Shown: piece after piece, positions 27,385-36,550 of the stretch
Numbering within the stretch: the stretch's first letter is position 1
How the letters are laid out: each line of letters opens with the position of its first letter
Source: Ascidiimonas meishanensis
GTDB taxonomy: Bacteria; Bacteroidota; Bacteroidia; Flavobacteriales; Flavobacteriaceae
Reading direction: 5' to 3'
DNA: 64,000 nt
Assembly: GCF_037782385.1 (NCBI RefSeq)
Contig: NZ_JBBEXD010000001.1
Span: 496,001 to 560,000, forward strand
Notes under the pieces: model-generated
What the model was told of the DNA's origin: nothing
Database searches by the model: none
What the model saw: only the letters and a program-made list of their open reading frames with translations
Program-made: the position numbers and the translations under genes

Positions 27385-28401
27385 ATGAGAAATATAAAGA
27401 TTCCGGATACTATGCCAGCGGTTGTTTTAAATTCTTATTCGGGTGTTGACGCCTTAAGTATTGAACAAATACCCGTTCCAACACCAGGTAAGAACGAAGT
27501 TTTGGTCAAAGTTGCCTTCGCACCCATAAATCCCTCAGATTTGGCAACTTTGACGGGTTATTATGGTTTTAAAAATCCAACTCCTATTGTTCCTGGGGGA
27601 GAAGGTTCTGGAATAGTTGTTGCTGCTGGACCAGGAGTTATGGCAAATTACTTCCTTGATAAAAATGTTGCCTGTGCGGGTTGGGGAATAGGCGGAGGTC
27701 TTTGGTCAGAGTATGTGGTTAAAAGTGTTAAGGGAGGGGTATTGCCTTTGCATAAATCATTGCCTTTAGAGCAAGGAGCAATGTCTTTAATAAACCCCCT
27801 TACGGCCAATGCTTTTATAGATATTTCGAAAAAAGGGGGCCATAAAGCAATAGTATTGACTGCTGCAGCAAGTTCACTTGGCCAAAAGGTGAACCATCTG
27901 GGGCGCAAGGAAGGAATTCAGATCGTAAATGTTGTTCGCAGGGATGCACAAGTGAATCTTCTCAAAGCCCAAGGTGCTGACATTGTTCTGAACAGTAATG
28001 AATCAGAATTTGAACAACAACTATATGATGCGTGTCATCAGACTAATGCGCGTCTAGCTTTTGATGCGGTGGCAGGTTCATTAACGAATCAACTATTAAA
28101 AGCGATGCCCTCAAATAGCAAGGTTACCGTATTTAGTGCACTTTCCCGTCAAGCTGTTCAAGCGAGTCCTGACCTTTTAATATTTGAAAATAAGAGGATT
28201 GACAATTTCTGGCTAGGTCCTTGGATGAGCCAACAAAATTTCATAAAAATAATGCTGTTATGGAAACGTATACAGAAACAAATTCCAAACCACCTCAAAA
28301 GTGACATCCGAAGAATTTATCCGCTACAAGAAGTGAAAGAAGCTATCCTCGACTATAGGAGTGAAATGACAGGAGGAAAAGTTTTGTTAAGAATGTCATG
28401 A
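27385..28401 (+). CDS. Medium-chain dehydrogenase/reductase (quinone-reductase/enoyl-reductase-like)
   Basis: A 338-residue NADPH-dependent MDR protein. The GroES-like N-terminal half holds VAFAPINPSDLATLTGYYG and VPGGEGSGIVVAAG. The Rossmann half has VLTAAASSLGQKVNHLGR and NVVRRDAQVNLLKAQGADIVL. The zinc ligands of alcohol dehydrogenases are not present, which fits quinone oxidoreductase or 2-enoyl thioester reductase types. It ends with the family signature ALLDYRSEMTGGKVLLR-like segment (AILDYRSEMTGGKVLLRM). Confidence 0.85.
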   Translation: MRNIKIPDTMPAVVLNSYSGVDALSIEQIPVPTPGKNEVLVKVAFAPINPSDLATLTGYYGFKNPTPIVPGGEGSGIVVAAGPGVMANYFLDKNVACAGWGIGGGLWSEYVVKSVKGGVLPLHKSLPLEQGAMSLINPLTANAFIDISKKGGHKAIVLTAAASSLGQKVNHLGRKEGIQIVNVVRRDAQVNLLKAQGADIVLNSNESEFEQQLYDACHQTNARLAFDAVAGSLTNQLLKAMPSNSKVTVFSALSRQAVQASPDLLIFENKRIDNFWLGPWMSQQNFIKIMLLWKRIQKQIPNHLKSDIRRIYPLQEVKEAILDYRSEMTGGKVLLRMS

Positions 28402-28497
28402 TAAAAATAGGTCAGAAATTGGAATTGAACCCATCTGGTCGCCACGCTTTATCTATGTTGTGCTTCATTTGGTTCATACAATCAAAACTTTACATGA

Positions 28498-29181
28498 ATG
28501 CTGATTGAAAATACAAATAAAAATTATGCTCATATTGGTAAGGTTACTTGCTGGATAACATTTACGCTTGGAATTGTATATTTAATAATTACACTTTTTG
28601 GTTTCCTCTCTTTAAACTCACATGATGAACCAATAGGAGACCCATACTTTACATTAATGGAAATACTTACCATTATAATTGCCCAATTAATGGCATTCAA
28701 TATGATTGCAATTCATTATCACGCTTCAGAAAAATATAAGTTACATGGTCTATTTGCTCTATCTTTAATGTTTATTATGGTTGGAATTACGACAAGTGTT
28801 CACTTTGTTGTTATCATTATGAGCCATCAACTCGAAACTACTACAATAGGAGATTTGGCTTTGTTTTTTTCATTTCAATGGCCATCTGTCGTATATATAT
28901 TGGATATTCTTGCTTGGGATTGGTTCTTTGCTCTTTCGTTTTTAATTGCTGCTCCAATATTCAATCATGGAAGATTGGAAAAAACAATAAGAACATTCAT
29001 GTTAATATCAGGAACCTTAAGCCTTATTGGAATACTTGGAGTGCCGTTTGGAAATATGCAAATCAGGAATATTGGGATCATTGGATATGCATTAATTGCT
29101 CCCCTCGCCTTTTTATTAATCGGAATAAACTTCAACCGAATACAAATGAATAGAAAACGATATGAAAAATTTCCTCACTAA
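28498..29181 (+). CDS. Multi-spanning membrane protein of unknown function
   Basis: A 227-residue protein with about six to seven hydrophobic helices and very short loops. An earlier ATG at 28494 runs into a stop after four codons, which fixes the start at 28498. It overlaps the DUF4386 gene by 20 bases in another frame. The pair are similar in size and build and probably act together. No family name is recognised. Confidence 0.68.
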   Translation: MLIENTNKNYAHIGKVTCWITFTLGIVYLIITLFGFLSLNSHDEPIGDPYFTLMEILTIIIAQLMAFNMIAIHYHASEKYKLHGLFALSLMFIMVGITTSVHFVVIIMSHQLETTTIGDLALFFSFQWPSVVYILDILAWDWFFALSFLIAAPIFNHGRLEKTIRTFMLISGTLSLIGILGVPFGNMQIRNIGIIGYALIAPLAFLLIGINFNRIQMNRKRYEKFPH

Positions 29182-29788
29182 TTTATCGACCAGCAAAGCG
29201 GCAATGGTTGTTGGAATTGCGTTCATAAGCTCGATTTTCATCGTAACTTTAGTTGATGATTTTCTATTGGCTAATTTTGTAGTACCGGGCGATACAGAAG
29301 CTTTAGCAAGAGATATTGAGACTAATAGGAGCCACTTTGTTTTTGCTGTTGTAGGTTATCTACTCGTACTTGCCCTTGATGCTATTATTGGTCTCGCCCT
29401 TTATGTAGTTCTTAAACCAGCGAATAAGAATCTTGCTTCGCTAACGGCAGTTCTCAGGTTGCTATATGCTTTTACTTTGATAATTGGATTATTGGCTATG
29501 GCATTTCAAATTATCAATGTTTACAACTATGCATCCATAAAACTCTTAGGATACATATTTTTTGCCTTCCACATCTTTGTACTTGGTTATGCGGTCTTCA
29601 AGTCAGCCTATATTCCGAAAAGCCTTGGTGTTTTGCTTGTAGTTGCATCCTTTACCTATATCGTATTCTTTGTAGATTTTCATCTACCCGAAACACTTGG
29701 GGTAATAACAATGTTAACAATGGCTTTTGCGGAACTTTCACTGAGTATATGGTTGATAGTGAAAAGAAAAAGGCTGCCTGAAAATTAA
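29162..29788 (+). CDS. DUF4386-family membrane protein
   Basis: A 208-residue protein with six predicted helices. FVVPGDTEALARDIETNRSHFVFAVVGYLLVLALDAIIGLALY (in parts) and the YAFTLIIGLLAMAFQI helix match the DUF4386 layout, including the conserved Asp in helix 3. The function of the family is unknown. Translation is coupled to the gene before it through a 20-base overlap. Confidence 0.75.
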   Translation: MKNFLTNLSTSKAAMVVGIAFISSIFIVTLVDDFLLANFVVPGDTEALARDIETNRSHFVFAVVGYLLVLALDAIIGLALYVVLKPANKNLASLTAVLRLLYAFTLIIGLLAMAFQIINVYNYASIKLLGYIFFAFHIFVLGYAVFKSAYIPKSLGVLLVVASFTYIVFFVDFHLPETLGVITMLTMAFAELSLSIWLIVKRKRLPEN

Positions 29789-29798
29789 TTTTAGTGAA

Positions 29799-30112
29799 AT
29801 GAAAAAATTATCAAAAAATACAATAATTGCGTACCAATTTTTGTCTGGTAAACATAACAGTGTGGAACTATAGGCAGATTGGATAGCAGAAGTTACTGGA
29901 TTACCAGTGTTTAATATTAAAGATTTCAAATAAGACTTTTTAGCCCAGTAATCTACTACGAGTTGTTAAATCAAAAATGAGTGAATGCCAAATGATCCAT
30001 TATAAAGAGTAAACCTATCCTATTGTTTAACGTATCTGGCGCTCCATGCGGTGATAAACTTGATGCCTAGATTGCTGAAGACAAAATTTCAAAAGAGATA
30101 AAAAACTGTTAG
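29799..30112 (+). pseudogene. Decayed flavodoxin-like gene
   Basis: Pieces of a flavodoxin fold can be read across stops: MKKLSKNTIIAYQFLSGKH, NSVEL-stop-ADWIAEVTGLP, VFNIKDFK-stop, then after a gap KPILLFNVSGAPCGDKLDA-stop-IAEDKISKEIKN. The order N-terminal strand, ADWIAE helix, FNIKDF strand, C-terminal ILLFNVSG strand fits the flavodoxin/protoporphyrinogen-oxidase-like group. Most of the middle is deleted. Confidence 0.45.
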
Positions 30113-30116
30113 TTAA

Positions 30117-30968
30117 TTATGTACGGACCAATACATCCATAATAGCTTTGCAACCTCCTTGTTTTAGGTATTCGGTATGATCATCTAAATTCTCAAAAAA
30201 TTTCCCACAAATGTCACTGCACAGCATTTTATTATCAGTTATCGTATTAAAAGCCTTAAGCATTTTTTTAGCTATTTTATTATTGAAAAAAGGCGGTTCT
30301 TTTTCTGGATTCTCTCGACACCAGTCTAACATGTTTTTCCAAATAGCAGCACTTAAAGCACCACATGCACCTCCACTTAAACCAAGCCCCCCTGCATATC
30401 CCGCAACCATGACCGCTTCTTCTTTGCTACCCCCCATTTGCCTTACCACTTCGGAAGCACAACTCAAAGACTTTTCTGTACTATTGTCATTTTCCGACAA
30501 GCCTTCAGCAGCTGCTTTAACGGCTTCAGGAGCCCATTTTTCAGCGAGGTTAAAGCAATGACTATTATTCATGCCCTTAAGTGTCACTTTTAGCATGAAT
30601 CTTGCCATTCCAATTATGCTGGTAAGGTCATACCCAATGATGTCTCTACAATTAGTAGCGCCAGACTTTTCAATAAAAGATTTCATAATGCGCTGAGTAG
30701 CTCTTAGAGCAATAGCTGTAGCTTTTTCTGTGTCTTTATTCTTTCGATAGGATTCTGCTCCCACAGCTAGTGCAGCACCCCAAAGCATCCCGCATTGGTA
30801 TCCTTGGTTCATAATGCCTCCGGCTAACGGATTTAAGGCGCGTTCCTCATGTTCTTTTAGATGCTTGAATTCACGATTTAATATATATGCAAAGGTTCTG
30901 GAGCAAGTTCCACATTGCTTAAAAACTTCTTTTGCATCATTTTTATGTTTTATAGAGACACTCATCAC
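30117..30968 (-). CDS. C_GCAxxG_C_C-family redox protein with two modules
   Basis: A 283-residue soluble protein with 12 cysteines. The second half carries the family signature GGLGLSGGACGALSAAIW with flanking Cys in SLSCASEVVRQMGG and DICGKFFENL...KQGGCKA. The first half repeats the layout more loosely (KQCGTCSRTF, GGIMNQGYQCGMLWGAAL). Proteins of this family are thought to be redox-active, often with electron-transfer partners, but are poorly characterised. The gene ends four bases from the decayed flavodoxin frame on the other strand, a possible former partner. It lies 14 bases after a small secreted-protein gene on the same strand. Confidence 0.78.
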   Translation of the reverse strand: MMSVSIKHKNDAKEVFKQCGTCSRTFAYILNREFKHLKEHEERALNPLAGGIMNQGYQCGMLWGAALAVGAESYRKNKDTEKATAIALRATQRIMKSFIEKSGATNCRDIIGYDLTSIIGMARFMLKVTLKGMNNSHCFNLAEKWAPEAVKAAAEGLSENDNSTEKSLSCASEVVRQMGGSKEEAVMVAGYAGGLGLSGGACGALSAAIWKNMLDWCRENPEKEPPFFNNKIAKKMLKAFNTITDNKMLCSDICGKFFENLDDHTEYLKQGGCKAIMDVLVRT

Positions 30969-30982
30969 TTTCGCTTTTTTAC

Positions 30983-31459
30983 TTATAATTTTCTCTTAAA
31001 AATATAACGTGTAATGAATATGCCTTGCCCATCATCTTCTCCTGCATCACTTTCTACGGCACTTGTAACAAAAACTAAATCCCACCCTTCGGCCAACATC
31101 TTCGTGAGTTTTGAAGAAATTACAGCATCATTAGCTGCAATATTTTGAAAACGAATGCCACCGAGGTTATAAAAGTTTAAGAGTTTCGTTTCTTCAAAGT
31201 CCTTAACACGAATATCCTTTCGTTTGGACTTGTTTCGGGTATTGTCCTCTTCTGTTTGTTCTGAAGAAAATTCTTTATAATCCCGATCTGTAGAAGAAGA
31301 AATAATCCTGGAACGTCCTAAGCCAAGTGGGACAATAGACTCAACACTTGTTATGACTTTTATCTCAAATTCTGGTTGCGAAGTATCTACCTGCTTTTGT
31401 GCGGTTGCGCCTAAGATTGGTACTATTGCAAGCATATAAATTATCATTAATTTTTTCAT
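30983..31459 (-). CDS. Secreted DUF4177-like protein
   Basis: The start is set at ATG 31459 (MKKLMIIYMLAIVPILGATAQ), which gives a clean signal peptide. An upstream in-frame ATG would add 20 polar residues. The C-terminal about 60 residues (KLTKMLAEGWDLVFVTSAVE ... GIFITRYIFKR) match the DUF4177 pattern of a strand, an L..GW(D/E)LV turn and a closing FKR strand. The middle is charged and probably disordered. It precedes the C_GCAxxG_C_C gene by 14 bases, so the two form one transcript. Confidence 0.65.
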   Translation of the reverse strand: MKKLMIIYMLAIVPILGATAQKQVDTSQPEFEIKVITSVESIVPLGLGRSRIISSSTDRDYKEFSSEQTEEDNTRNKSKRKDIRVKDFEETKLLNFYNLGGIRFQNIAANDAVISSKLTKMLAEGWDLVFVTSAVESDAGEDDGQGIFITRYIFKRKL

Positions 31460-31581
31460 GAGTTGTAGTGTATTTTGTTTTACAAAAAAATCATATATAT
31501 ATCTTTTAATCAATGACATAGCTCATTTTTTAATCACCTGTACATCAGTATATTTAATATTACAATCTAAAAGAAGTACTT

Positions 31582-32703
31582 ATGAAAACTATAGCTATTT
31601 TACTTATCTCACTGTGCTCAATAGTTTCTTTTGGCCAAACAGTGAATGAAGGTGATATCCTAATTAATAAGATCCAGTCAGATGACACCTATCGCTCTGG
31701 AGAAACTATCAAGGTAAATTCAGTTGTAAATGGAGACTTGGTCATAGCTGGAGCAAATCTCATTATTAGTGATAGCATTAATGGAGACTTAACAGCAGCC
31801 GGAGGTGAATTATTTCTGAACAGTTATATTGCGGATGACGTTCGTATAGCAGTAGGTAAGGTAACCATTGACTCAGAAATTGGTGATGACTTGGTTGTTT
31901 TTGGCGGGGAAGTTATTCTTACTGAAAATGCCATTATACAGGGGAATCTTATTGGTTTTGCCGGAAATATTGAAATACATGGCGAGGTGATTGGAAAACT
32001 TGAAATTAAAGGAGCAGATGTTCTTATTAATGGAACTATAAGGGAAACCTCAAAAATAATTGGAGAAGAAATCACTATCGGGTCCAATGCCAAATTTCAC
32101 AAAGAAGTTGAGTATTGGAATAGCGATGGAGAAATAGATTTTAGAAACTCACTGATTAGCACTAAGGCGCAATTCAATGAAGATCTGGGTGAAGAAAAAT
32201 CAGAATTATCTTTAACTACTTTTGGCACTACTTCCTTTTCACTATGGTTATTTTATATACTGTCTGCATTTCTAGTGATTCTAGTACTGCATGGGTTATT
32301 TAAAAACACATTTTCAACTGCTGCCGAAGTGATGGAGAATAATTGGCTCAAAAGCTTTGGATTTGGATTGATTTATCTAATAGGTATTCCTTTATTAATT
32401 ATCCTTGCCTTGGTAATGATTATTGGTATCCCCTTAGGAATCTTCGCAATGGTCATATTTATATTTAGTCTTCTTTTCGGTCATTTAATCGCTGCTTTAC
32501 TACTCGTTTATTATTTCAAGTATAAAAAAGAGAAAAATTGGGATTTTTGGAGTGTTACATTGCTAGCATTAGTATGCGCTATCATATTGCGCTTGCTCAC
32601 AATAATCCCTATTGCGGGTATACTGCTTTCTGTGGTTATCCTGTCAATTACATATGGAGCATTGACCTTGAAAGTAATTCATTCTAAAAAAATAGCTCAT
32701 TAA
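31582..32703 (+). CDS. Bactofilin-like beta-helix protein with membrane C-terminus
   Basis: A 373-residue protein with a signal peptide (ends SFGQ). Residues about 40-200 form a right-handed beta-helix of short repeats (VNGDLVIAGANLIISDSINGDLTAAGG, IGDDLVVFGGEV, IQGNLIGFAGNIEIHGEVIGKL, in parts), as in bactofilin/polymer-forming proteins. Four hydrophobic helices follow (about 215-235, 258-280, 283-310 and 325-360). Here the helix is predicted outside the cytoplasmic membrane, unlike cytoplasmic bactofilins. It heads a plus-strand run with the SnoaL-like and GNAT genes 11 bases on. Confidence 0.75.
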   Translation: MKTIAILLISLCSIVSFGQTVNEGDILINKIQSDDTYRSGETIKVNSVVNGDLVIAGANLIISDSINGDLTAAGGELFLNSYIADDVRIAVGKVTIDSEIGDDLVVFGGEVILTENAIIQGNLIGFAGNIEIHGEVIGKLEIKGADVLINGTIRETSKIIGEEITIGSNAKFHKEVEYWNSDGEIDFRNSLISTKAQFNEDLGEEKSELSLTTFGTTSFSLWLFYILSAFLVILVLHGLFKNTFSTAAEVMENNWLKSFGFGLIYLIGIPLLIILALVMIIGIPLGIFAMVIFIFSLLFGHLIAALLLVYYFKYKKEKNWDFWSVTLLALVCAIILRLLTIIPIAGILLSVVILSITYGALTLKVIHSKKIAH

Positions 32704-32714
32704 AAATAGATCTC

Positions 32715-33119
32715 ATGAATAAAGAACATCCAAATATCAATATTTTAAAGAGGTTTAACCCTGCAAGTCCCAATACTCTGGCTGAAGTGTTAGCAGAAGA
32801 TTTCGTGTGGCATTATATCAATCCTAAACTGGCCGAGTTAGAAGGAGACTATCTAGGCCTCTCTGGTTTAATAGATTTTTTCCAAAAATTAGCAGATCGT
32901 ACAAGTGGTTCCTTTAAGGTAAACCCCATATCCATAATCCCTATGGGAGATGAACTAATTATCACTCATGTTAAGGATAGGATGTCTCTAGAAAATAAAC
33001 CAATGGAAATTGATGCTGTTGTTTTGTGGTGTATTATTGATGGTAAGATTAAAGAAGCTTGGGATATACCTATTGTTCATACAGCAAGAATGATAAAAAC
33101 GGTAAAAGAAAAACCATGA
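32715..33119 (+). CDS. SnoaL/NTF2-like protein
   Basis: A 134-residue protein with the NTF2-like cone layout. An N-terminal helix pair (LAEVLAEDFVWHYINP) precedes GLSGLIDFFQKLADRTSGSF, and the closing strands are DELIITHVKDRMS and DAVVLWCIIDGKIKEAWDI. This is close to SnoaL-like ester-cyclase or ketosteroid-isomerase folds. The ligand is unknown. Its stop overlaps the start of the next gene in an ATGA, which indicates translational coupling. Confidence 0.75.
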   Translation: MNKEHPNINILKRFNPASPNTLAEVLAEDFVWHYINPKLAELEGDYLGLSGLIDFFQKLADRTSGSFKVNPISIIPMGDELIITHVKDRMSLENKPMEIDAVVLWCIIDGKIKEAWDIPIVHTARMIKTVKEKP

Positions 33120-33874
33120 AACTAGTAGAGGTTACACCAAAAAATGCAATAAAAGAAACTTTCTTCTGCATAAAAGATACAAAAAGACAAGGATTTAAGG
33201 ATAAGGTTAATTGGTATGAAAAGCGTTATAAAGAAGGGGTAAGGATAAAAATCTTAAAAAACGATGAAGACAAGATGATTGGCTTTATTGAATATGTTCC
33301 GGCAAAAAATGCATGGAGACCTATAGATGCTGATAATTATATGTTCATACATTGTACCTATATCTACTCTAAAAAAGAGAGAAGTAAAGGGTATGGTTCC
33401 ATACTTATTGAAGAAGCAGAAAAAGAAGCCAAAGCCAAAGATATGGATGGTGTTTGTGTAATAACAAGCAAAGGAGGGTGGCTAGCGAACAAAACCCTTT
33501 TTAAGAAAAATGGCTTTGAAGAAAATGAAAGAAAAGACCGATTTGAATTACTATCAAAAACATGGAACAGTAACGCTAAAAAACCTAAATTCTACAATTG
33601 GACCAGCCAACAAAAAAAGTACAAAGGTTGGCATCTACTCTATGCAGACCAGTGCCCCTGGAGCGAGAAGTCTGTTGCTGCAATCTTAAATGTTGCGATG
33701 GATTATGAAGTAGATGTAAAAGTAACAAAAATAAACACCGTAAAAGAAGCAAAAATGGCACCCTCTGGCTTTGGCGTTTTCAATCTTTTACATGATGGTA
33801 AGTTGTTAGATGACCATTATTTAAGCGCAACGCGATTCAGAAATATTTTAGAGAAAGAACTTTATAGAACATGA
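33116..33874 (+). CDS. GNAT acetyltransferase with YoaP-like C-terminal domain
   Basis: The start is the ATG of an ATGA overlap at 33116 (MKLVEVTPKNAIKETFFCIK). An in-frame start 57 bases earlier would lie inside the previous gene. Residues about 1-150 are a GNAT fold, with CTYIYSKKERSKGYGSILIEEAEKEAK as the acetyl-CoA loop. Residues about 170-250 match the YoaP-like domain: WHLLYADQCPWSEKSVAAIL has the CPW motif, and FGVFNLLHDGKLLDDHYLSA follows. The substrate is not known. Confidence 0.82.
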   Translation: MKLVEVTPKNAIKETFFCIKDTKRQGFKDKVNWYEKRYKEGVRIKILKNDEDKMIGFIEYVPAKNAWRPIDADNYMFIHCTYIYSKKERSKGYGSILIEEAEKEAKAKDMDGVCVITSKGGWLANKTLFKKNGFEENERKDRFELLSKTWNSNAKKPKFYNWTSQQKKYKGWHLLYADQCPWSEKSVAAILNVAMDYEVDVKVTKINTVKEAKMAPSGFGVFNLLHDGKLLDDHYLSATRFRNILEKELYRT

Positions 33875-34021
33875 GTTCTACCAAACAATAGAATTTAACC
33901 GATTAAATTTTATTGTTTTTAATAAGGTCAAGTAATTTTTTGAATGTTTTCCGTCAAATGAATGAAAATAAGTAAATGCTTGCGAAAATGAAGTTTTATA
34001 CCATTACTTAACAAAATGACA

Positions 34022-34046
34022 AAACCCCCGTAAAACGGAGGTTTTT
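34022..34046. terminator. Terminator of the tRNA-Ser/tRNA-Pro transcript
   Basis: An 8-bp stem AACCCCCG / CGGAGGTT with one mismatch and a 5-base loop. It has T-rich tails on both strands (minus TTTTGTCATTTT, plus TTTT), so it can also end the GNAT transcript. Confidence 0.6.
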
Positions 34047-34050
34047 TATG

Positions 34051-34125
34051 TCGGGGTGGCAGGATTCGAACCTGCGACCTCCTGCTCCCAAAGCAGGCGC
34101 GATGACCGGGCTACGCTACACCCCG
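34051..34125 (-). tRNA. tRNA-Pro (anticodon TGG)
   Basis: The minus strand folds with acceptor CGGGGTG / CACCCCG plus A. The anticodon stem CTGCT/AGCAG has loop TTGGG-type with TGG, and the T arm is GGTTCGAATCC. It is 75 nt and lies 41 bases downstream of tRNA-Ser. Confidence 0.95.
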
Positions 34126-34166
34126 AAAATAAGAGATTTATCGGTGTACAAATTAATACAAAAATG

Positions 34167-34250
34167 CGGAGAGACTGGGACTCGAACCCAGGCGACAGTT
34201 ACCCGTCGACAGATTAGCAATCTGCTCCGTTACCACTCCGGCACCTCTCC
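34167..34250 (-). tRNA. tRNA-Ser (anticodon GCT)
   Basis: An 84-nt type II tRNA. The acceptor is GGAGAGG / TCTCTCC plus G, the anticodon stem AGATT/AATCT has loop containing GCT, the variable arm is long (GTCGACGGGTAACTGTCG region) and the T arm is GGTTCGAGTCC. It precedes tRNA-Pro in one transcript. Confidence 0.95.
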
Positions 34251-34382
34251 ATTTAAAGAACTTCACAATATCAAATTGCGGATGCAAATGTAGTGGTTCA
34301 TTACAAAGAACGCAACTATTTTTATTTTTTTTTGATTAATTTTTTTCTAGATATCCTAACATGCTGAAAATCAAAATCATCT

Positions 34383-36428
34383 TTACTCGGGGTATTCTAC
34401 TCGTAAGTGATAAATATTAGTTAGCTTGTTCTTTAATACCTTTTTTACAGATTCAATTTCCTTGAAAGTAATATTCGCATTTAGAAATTGTCCATCTTCT
34501 ATTTGTTTATTGACAATTTTCTCTATAAACCCGTCAATGATGGTAAATGTAGGATTTTTCAAACTCTTAGATGCGGCTTCAACGGAGTCACACATCATTA
34601 AAATAGCCGTTTCTTTTGAAAATGGTATCGGTCCTGGATATCTAAAGTCTGATTCTACAACTTCCTCTTCCTTTTCTTGTTGTTTTTTGTAGAAATAATA
34701 AACCAAATTAGTGCCATGATGCGTTCTAATAAAATCTATAACTCTATCTGGTAATTTTGCCTTTTTTGCCATTTCTATCCCCTCAATTACATGCTGAATA
34801 ATAATAGTAGCACTCTCTTTTGGTTCTAATTCATTATGAGGATTCACATTGGTAGTTTGATTTTCAGTGAAATAGGTGGAATTTTTCATTTTACCTATAT
34901 CATGATATAAGGCACCCACTCTCACAAGCATTGCATTTGCATGTATCTCATTTGCGCAAGCTTCTGCTAAATTGGCTACTTGAAGAGAATGATGAAAAGT
35001 ACCTGGAGCCTTATCTGACAGCTCTTTTAGTAACCTGGTATTTGTATCTGAAAGTTCTAAAAGAGAAATATCTGAAACCAATCCAAACAGTTTTTCGTAT
35101 ACATAAATTAGTGGTTGTACAAAGAGTGTAGCAAGTCCGTTAAGGATAAACAAACCAAACATTATCCATTTTAGATTTGAAATATTTCCTTCATGGATTA
35201 TATAAAAAGCAAAATAAGCTATAATGTAGATTAGAGTAATCTGGCCTACTGATATAAAAAGATTAGCTCGTCTGTATAATTCAGAAATCGTTTGAATGGT
35301 CACAATTCCAGCAATAATCTGTAAAAAAACATACTCAAAACTATTTGGAACGATAAATCCAAGAAGCAATACAGTAAGAACGTGGGTAAATAACCCTAAG
35401 CGGGCATCAAAAAAAGCTTTTAAAATAAGCGGAAGAATACATAAAGGAACTACATACACAAAGGCAACATTATACTTCACCACAATTGTAGTGAGAAATA
35501 TCATAATCACAACATTAAAAAATATAAAAGTAACCTTGGTATTATTTGCATAGATTTCTGGTCTATACTTTATTAAAAATAAAAACAGCATAAGCAGTGC
35601 GAGAGCTACTAAAATAACATATCCAAAAACAATCCAAATATAATTTTGGTCATTCCAAAGTTGAGATTGATATTCTTGCTGCAATGATTCCAACATAGCT
35701 AGCCTATCTCCTTCTACGACTTCACCCCTAGCGATAATTAGTTTCCCTTTGTCTACATTACCTCTCGTTAATGCAATCTTATCTAACGCATCTTTCAAAG
35801 TACGTTCTGTGAATTCTTGAGCATAGGTTACATTAGGTTCTAAAATCTCAAAAAATAAATTATAATAAACTTCTGAAAAAGCCGATAAATTATTTTGCTG
35901 TAGTTTCCTGTTTAAAAAGTTCGTTAACTCGTTAATCTCAAATAAATTTCCGTAGGTGATTGTACGTTGCTCATTTTCGGTTATTAAATAGATTATTTGA
36001 GTTGTATCAAAACCCTCAATAGGAGCAACAACCCCATCTTTATAAATTTCATTAAGCAATTCTAAGCCAACACGCTTTAAGACTTTCCGAGTGGAGTTCG
36101 CAATAGAATCACTAAAATAAACGTCAAAATTATTTTGATACTGATTAAAAACTTTGTCTGCAAGAAAAAGATCATAAGAGAAATAGCTAATATGATTGGT
36201 TCGTGTTTGAAGCTTCTCTTCTTCTAAACTTTCCACACTTTTAAAAATAGCAAAGTCAAAAGGAGCATATAAATTTTCGTATTGCCATGGTTTACCCTTC
36301 TGAAACTCATATTTAAATTTACCTCCTTTAGGTAGAAGATAAATAATAAGCACTACCGCAACTATAAAAAGAAATATTTTGTAGAAAAAAGATTGATTTT
36401 TATAAAGATTATCTAAGGATAGATTCAT
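34383..36428 (-). CDS. pgpH: PgpH-type 7TM-HD c-di-AMP phosphodiesterase
   Basis: A protein of about 680 residues. The start is set at ATG 36428 (MNLSLDNLYKNQ), and an ATG 30 bases earlier is also possible. The order is an N-terminal membrane helix (about 20-35), an extracytoplasmic 7TMR-HDED domain (about 45-275), seven helices (about 280-465) and a cytoplasmic HD domain. The HD domain has KAPGTFHHSLQVANLAEACA, VGALYHDIGKM and FIRTHHGTNLVYYFY, the metal-binding signature. Proteins of this build hydrolyse cyclic di-AMP to pApA and so control turgor and wall homeostasis. The gene stands alone and diverges from the thiolase gene. Confidence 0.88.
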   Translation of the reverse strand: MNLSLDNLYKNQSFFYKIFLFIVAVVLIIYLLPKGGKFKYEFQKGKPWQYENLYAPFDFAIFKSVESLEEEKLQTRTNHISYFSYDLFLADKVFNQYQNNFDVYFSDSIANSTRKVLKRVGLELLNEIYKDGVVAPIEGFDTTQIIYLITENEQRTITYGNLFEINELTNFLNRKLQQNNLSAFSEVYYNLFFEILEPNVTYAQEFTERTLKDALDKIALTRGNVDKGKLIIARGEVVEGDRLAMLESLQQEYQSQLWNDQNYIWIVFGYVILVALALLMLFLFLIKYRPEIYANNTKVTFIFFNVVIMIFLTTIVVKYNVAFVYVVPLCILPLILKAFFDARLGLFTHVLTVLLLGFIVPNSFEYVFLQIIAGIVTIQTISELYRRANLFISVGQITLIYIIAYFAFYIIHEGNISNLKWIMFGLFILNGLATLFVQPLIYVYEKLFGLVSDISLLELSDTNTRLLKELSDKAPGTFHHSLQVANLAEACANEIHANAMLVRVGALYHDIGKMKNSTYFTENQTTNVNPHNELEPKESATIIIQHVIEGIEMAKKAKLPDRVIDFIRTHHGTNLVYYFYKKQQEKEEEVVESDFRYPGPIPFSKETAILMMCDSVEAASKSLKNPTFTIIDGFIEKIVNKQIEDGQFLNANITFKEIESVKKVLKNKLTNIYHLRVEYPE

Positions 36429-36550
36429 TTGGTTGTTATATATAGTCAAAAGTAACAAAAATTAGCTTGAATATTCACTCAACTAAAACGGTTAAGTTTA
36501 TGATTATCCTAAGAATTTAATTAATTTCGCAACACAAAATGTAAAGAGAC

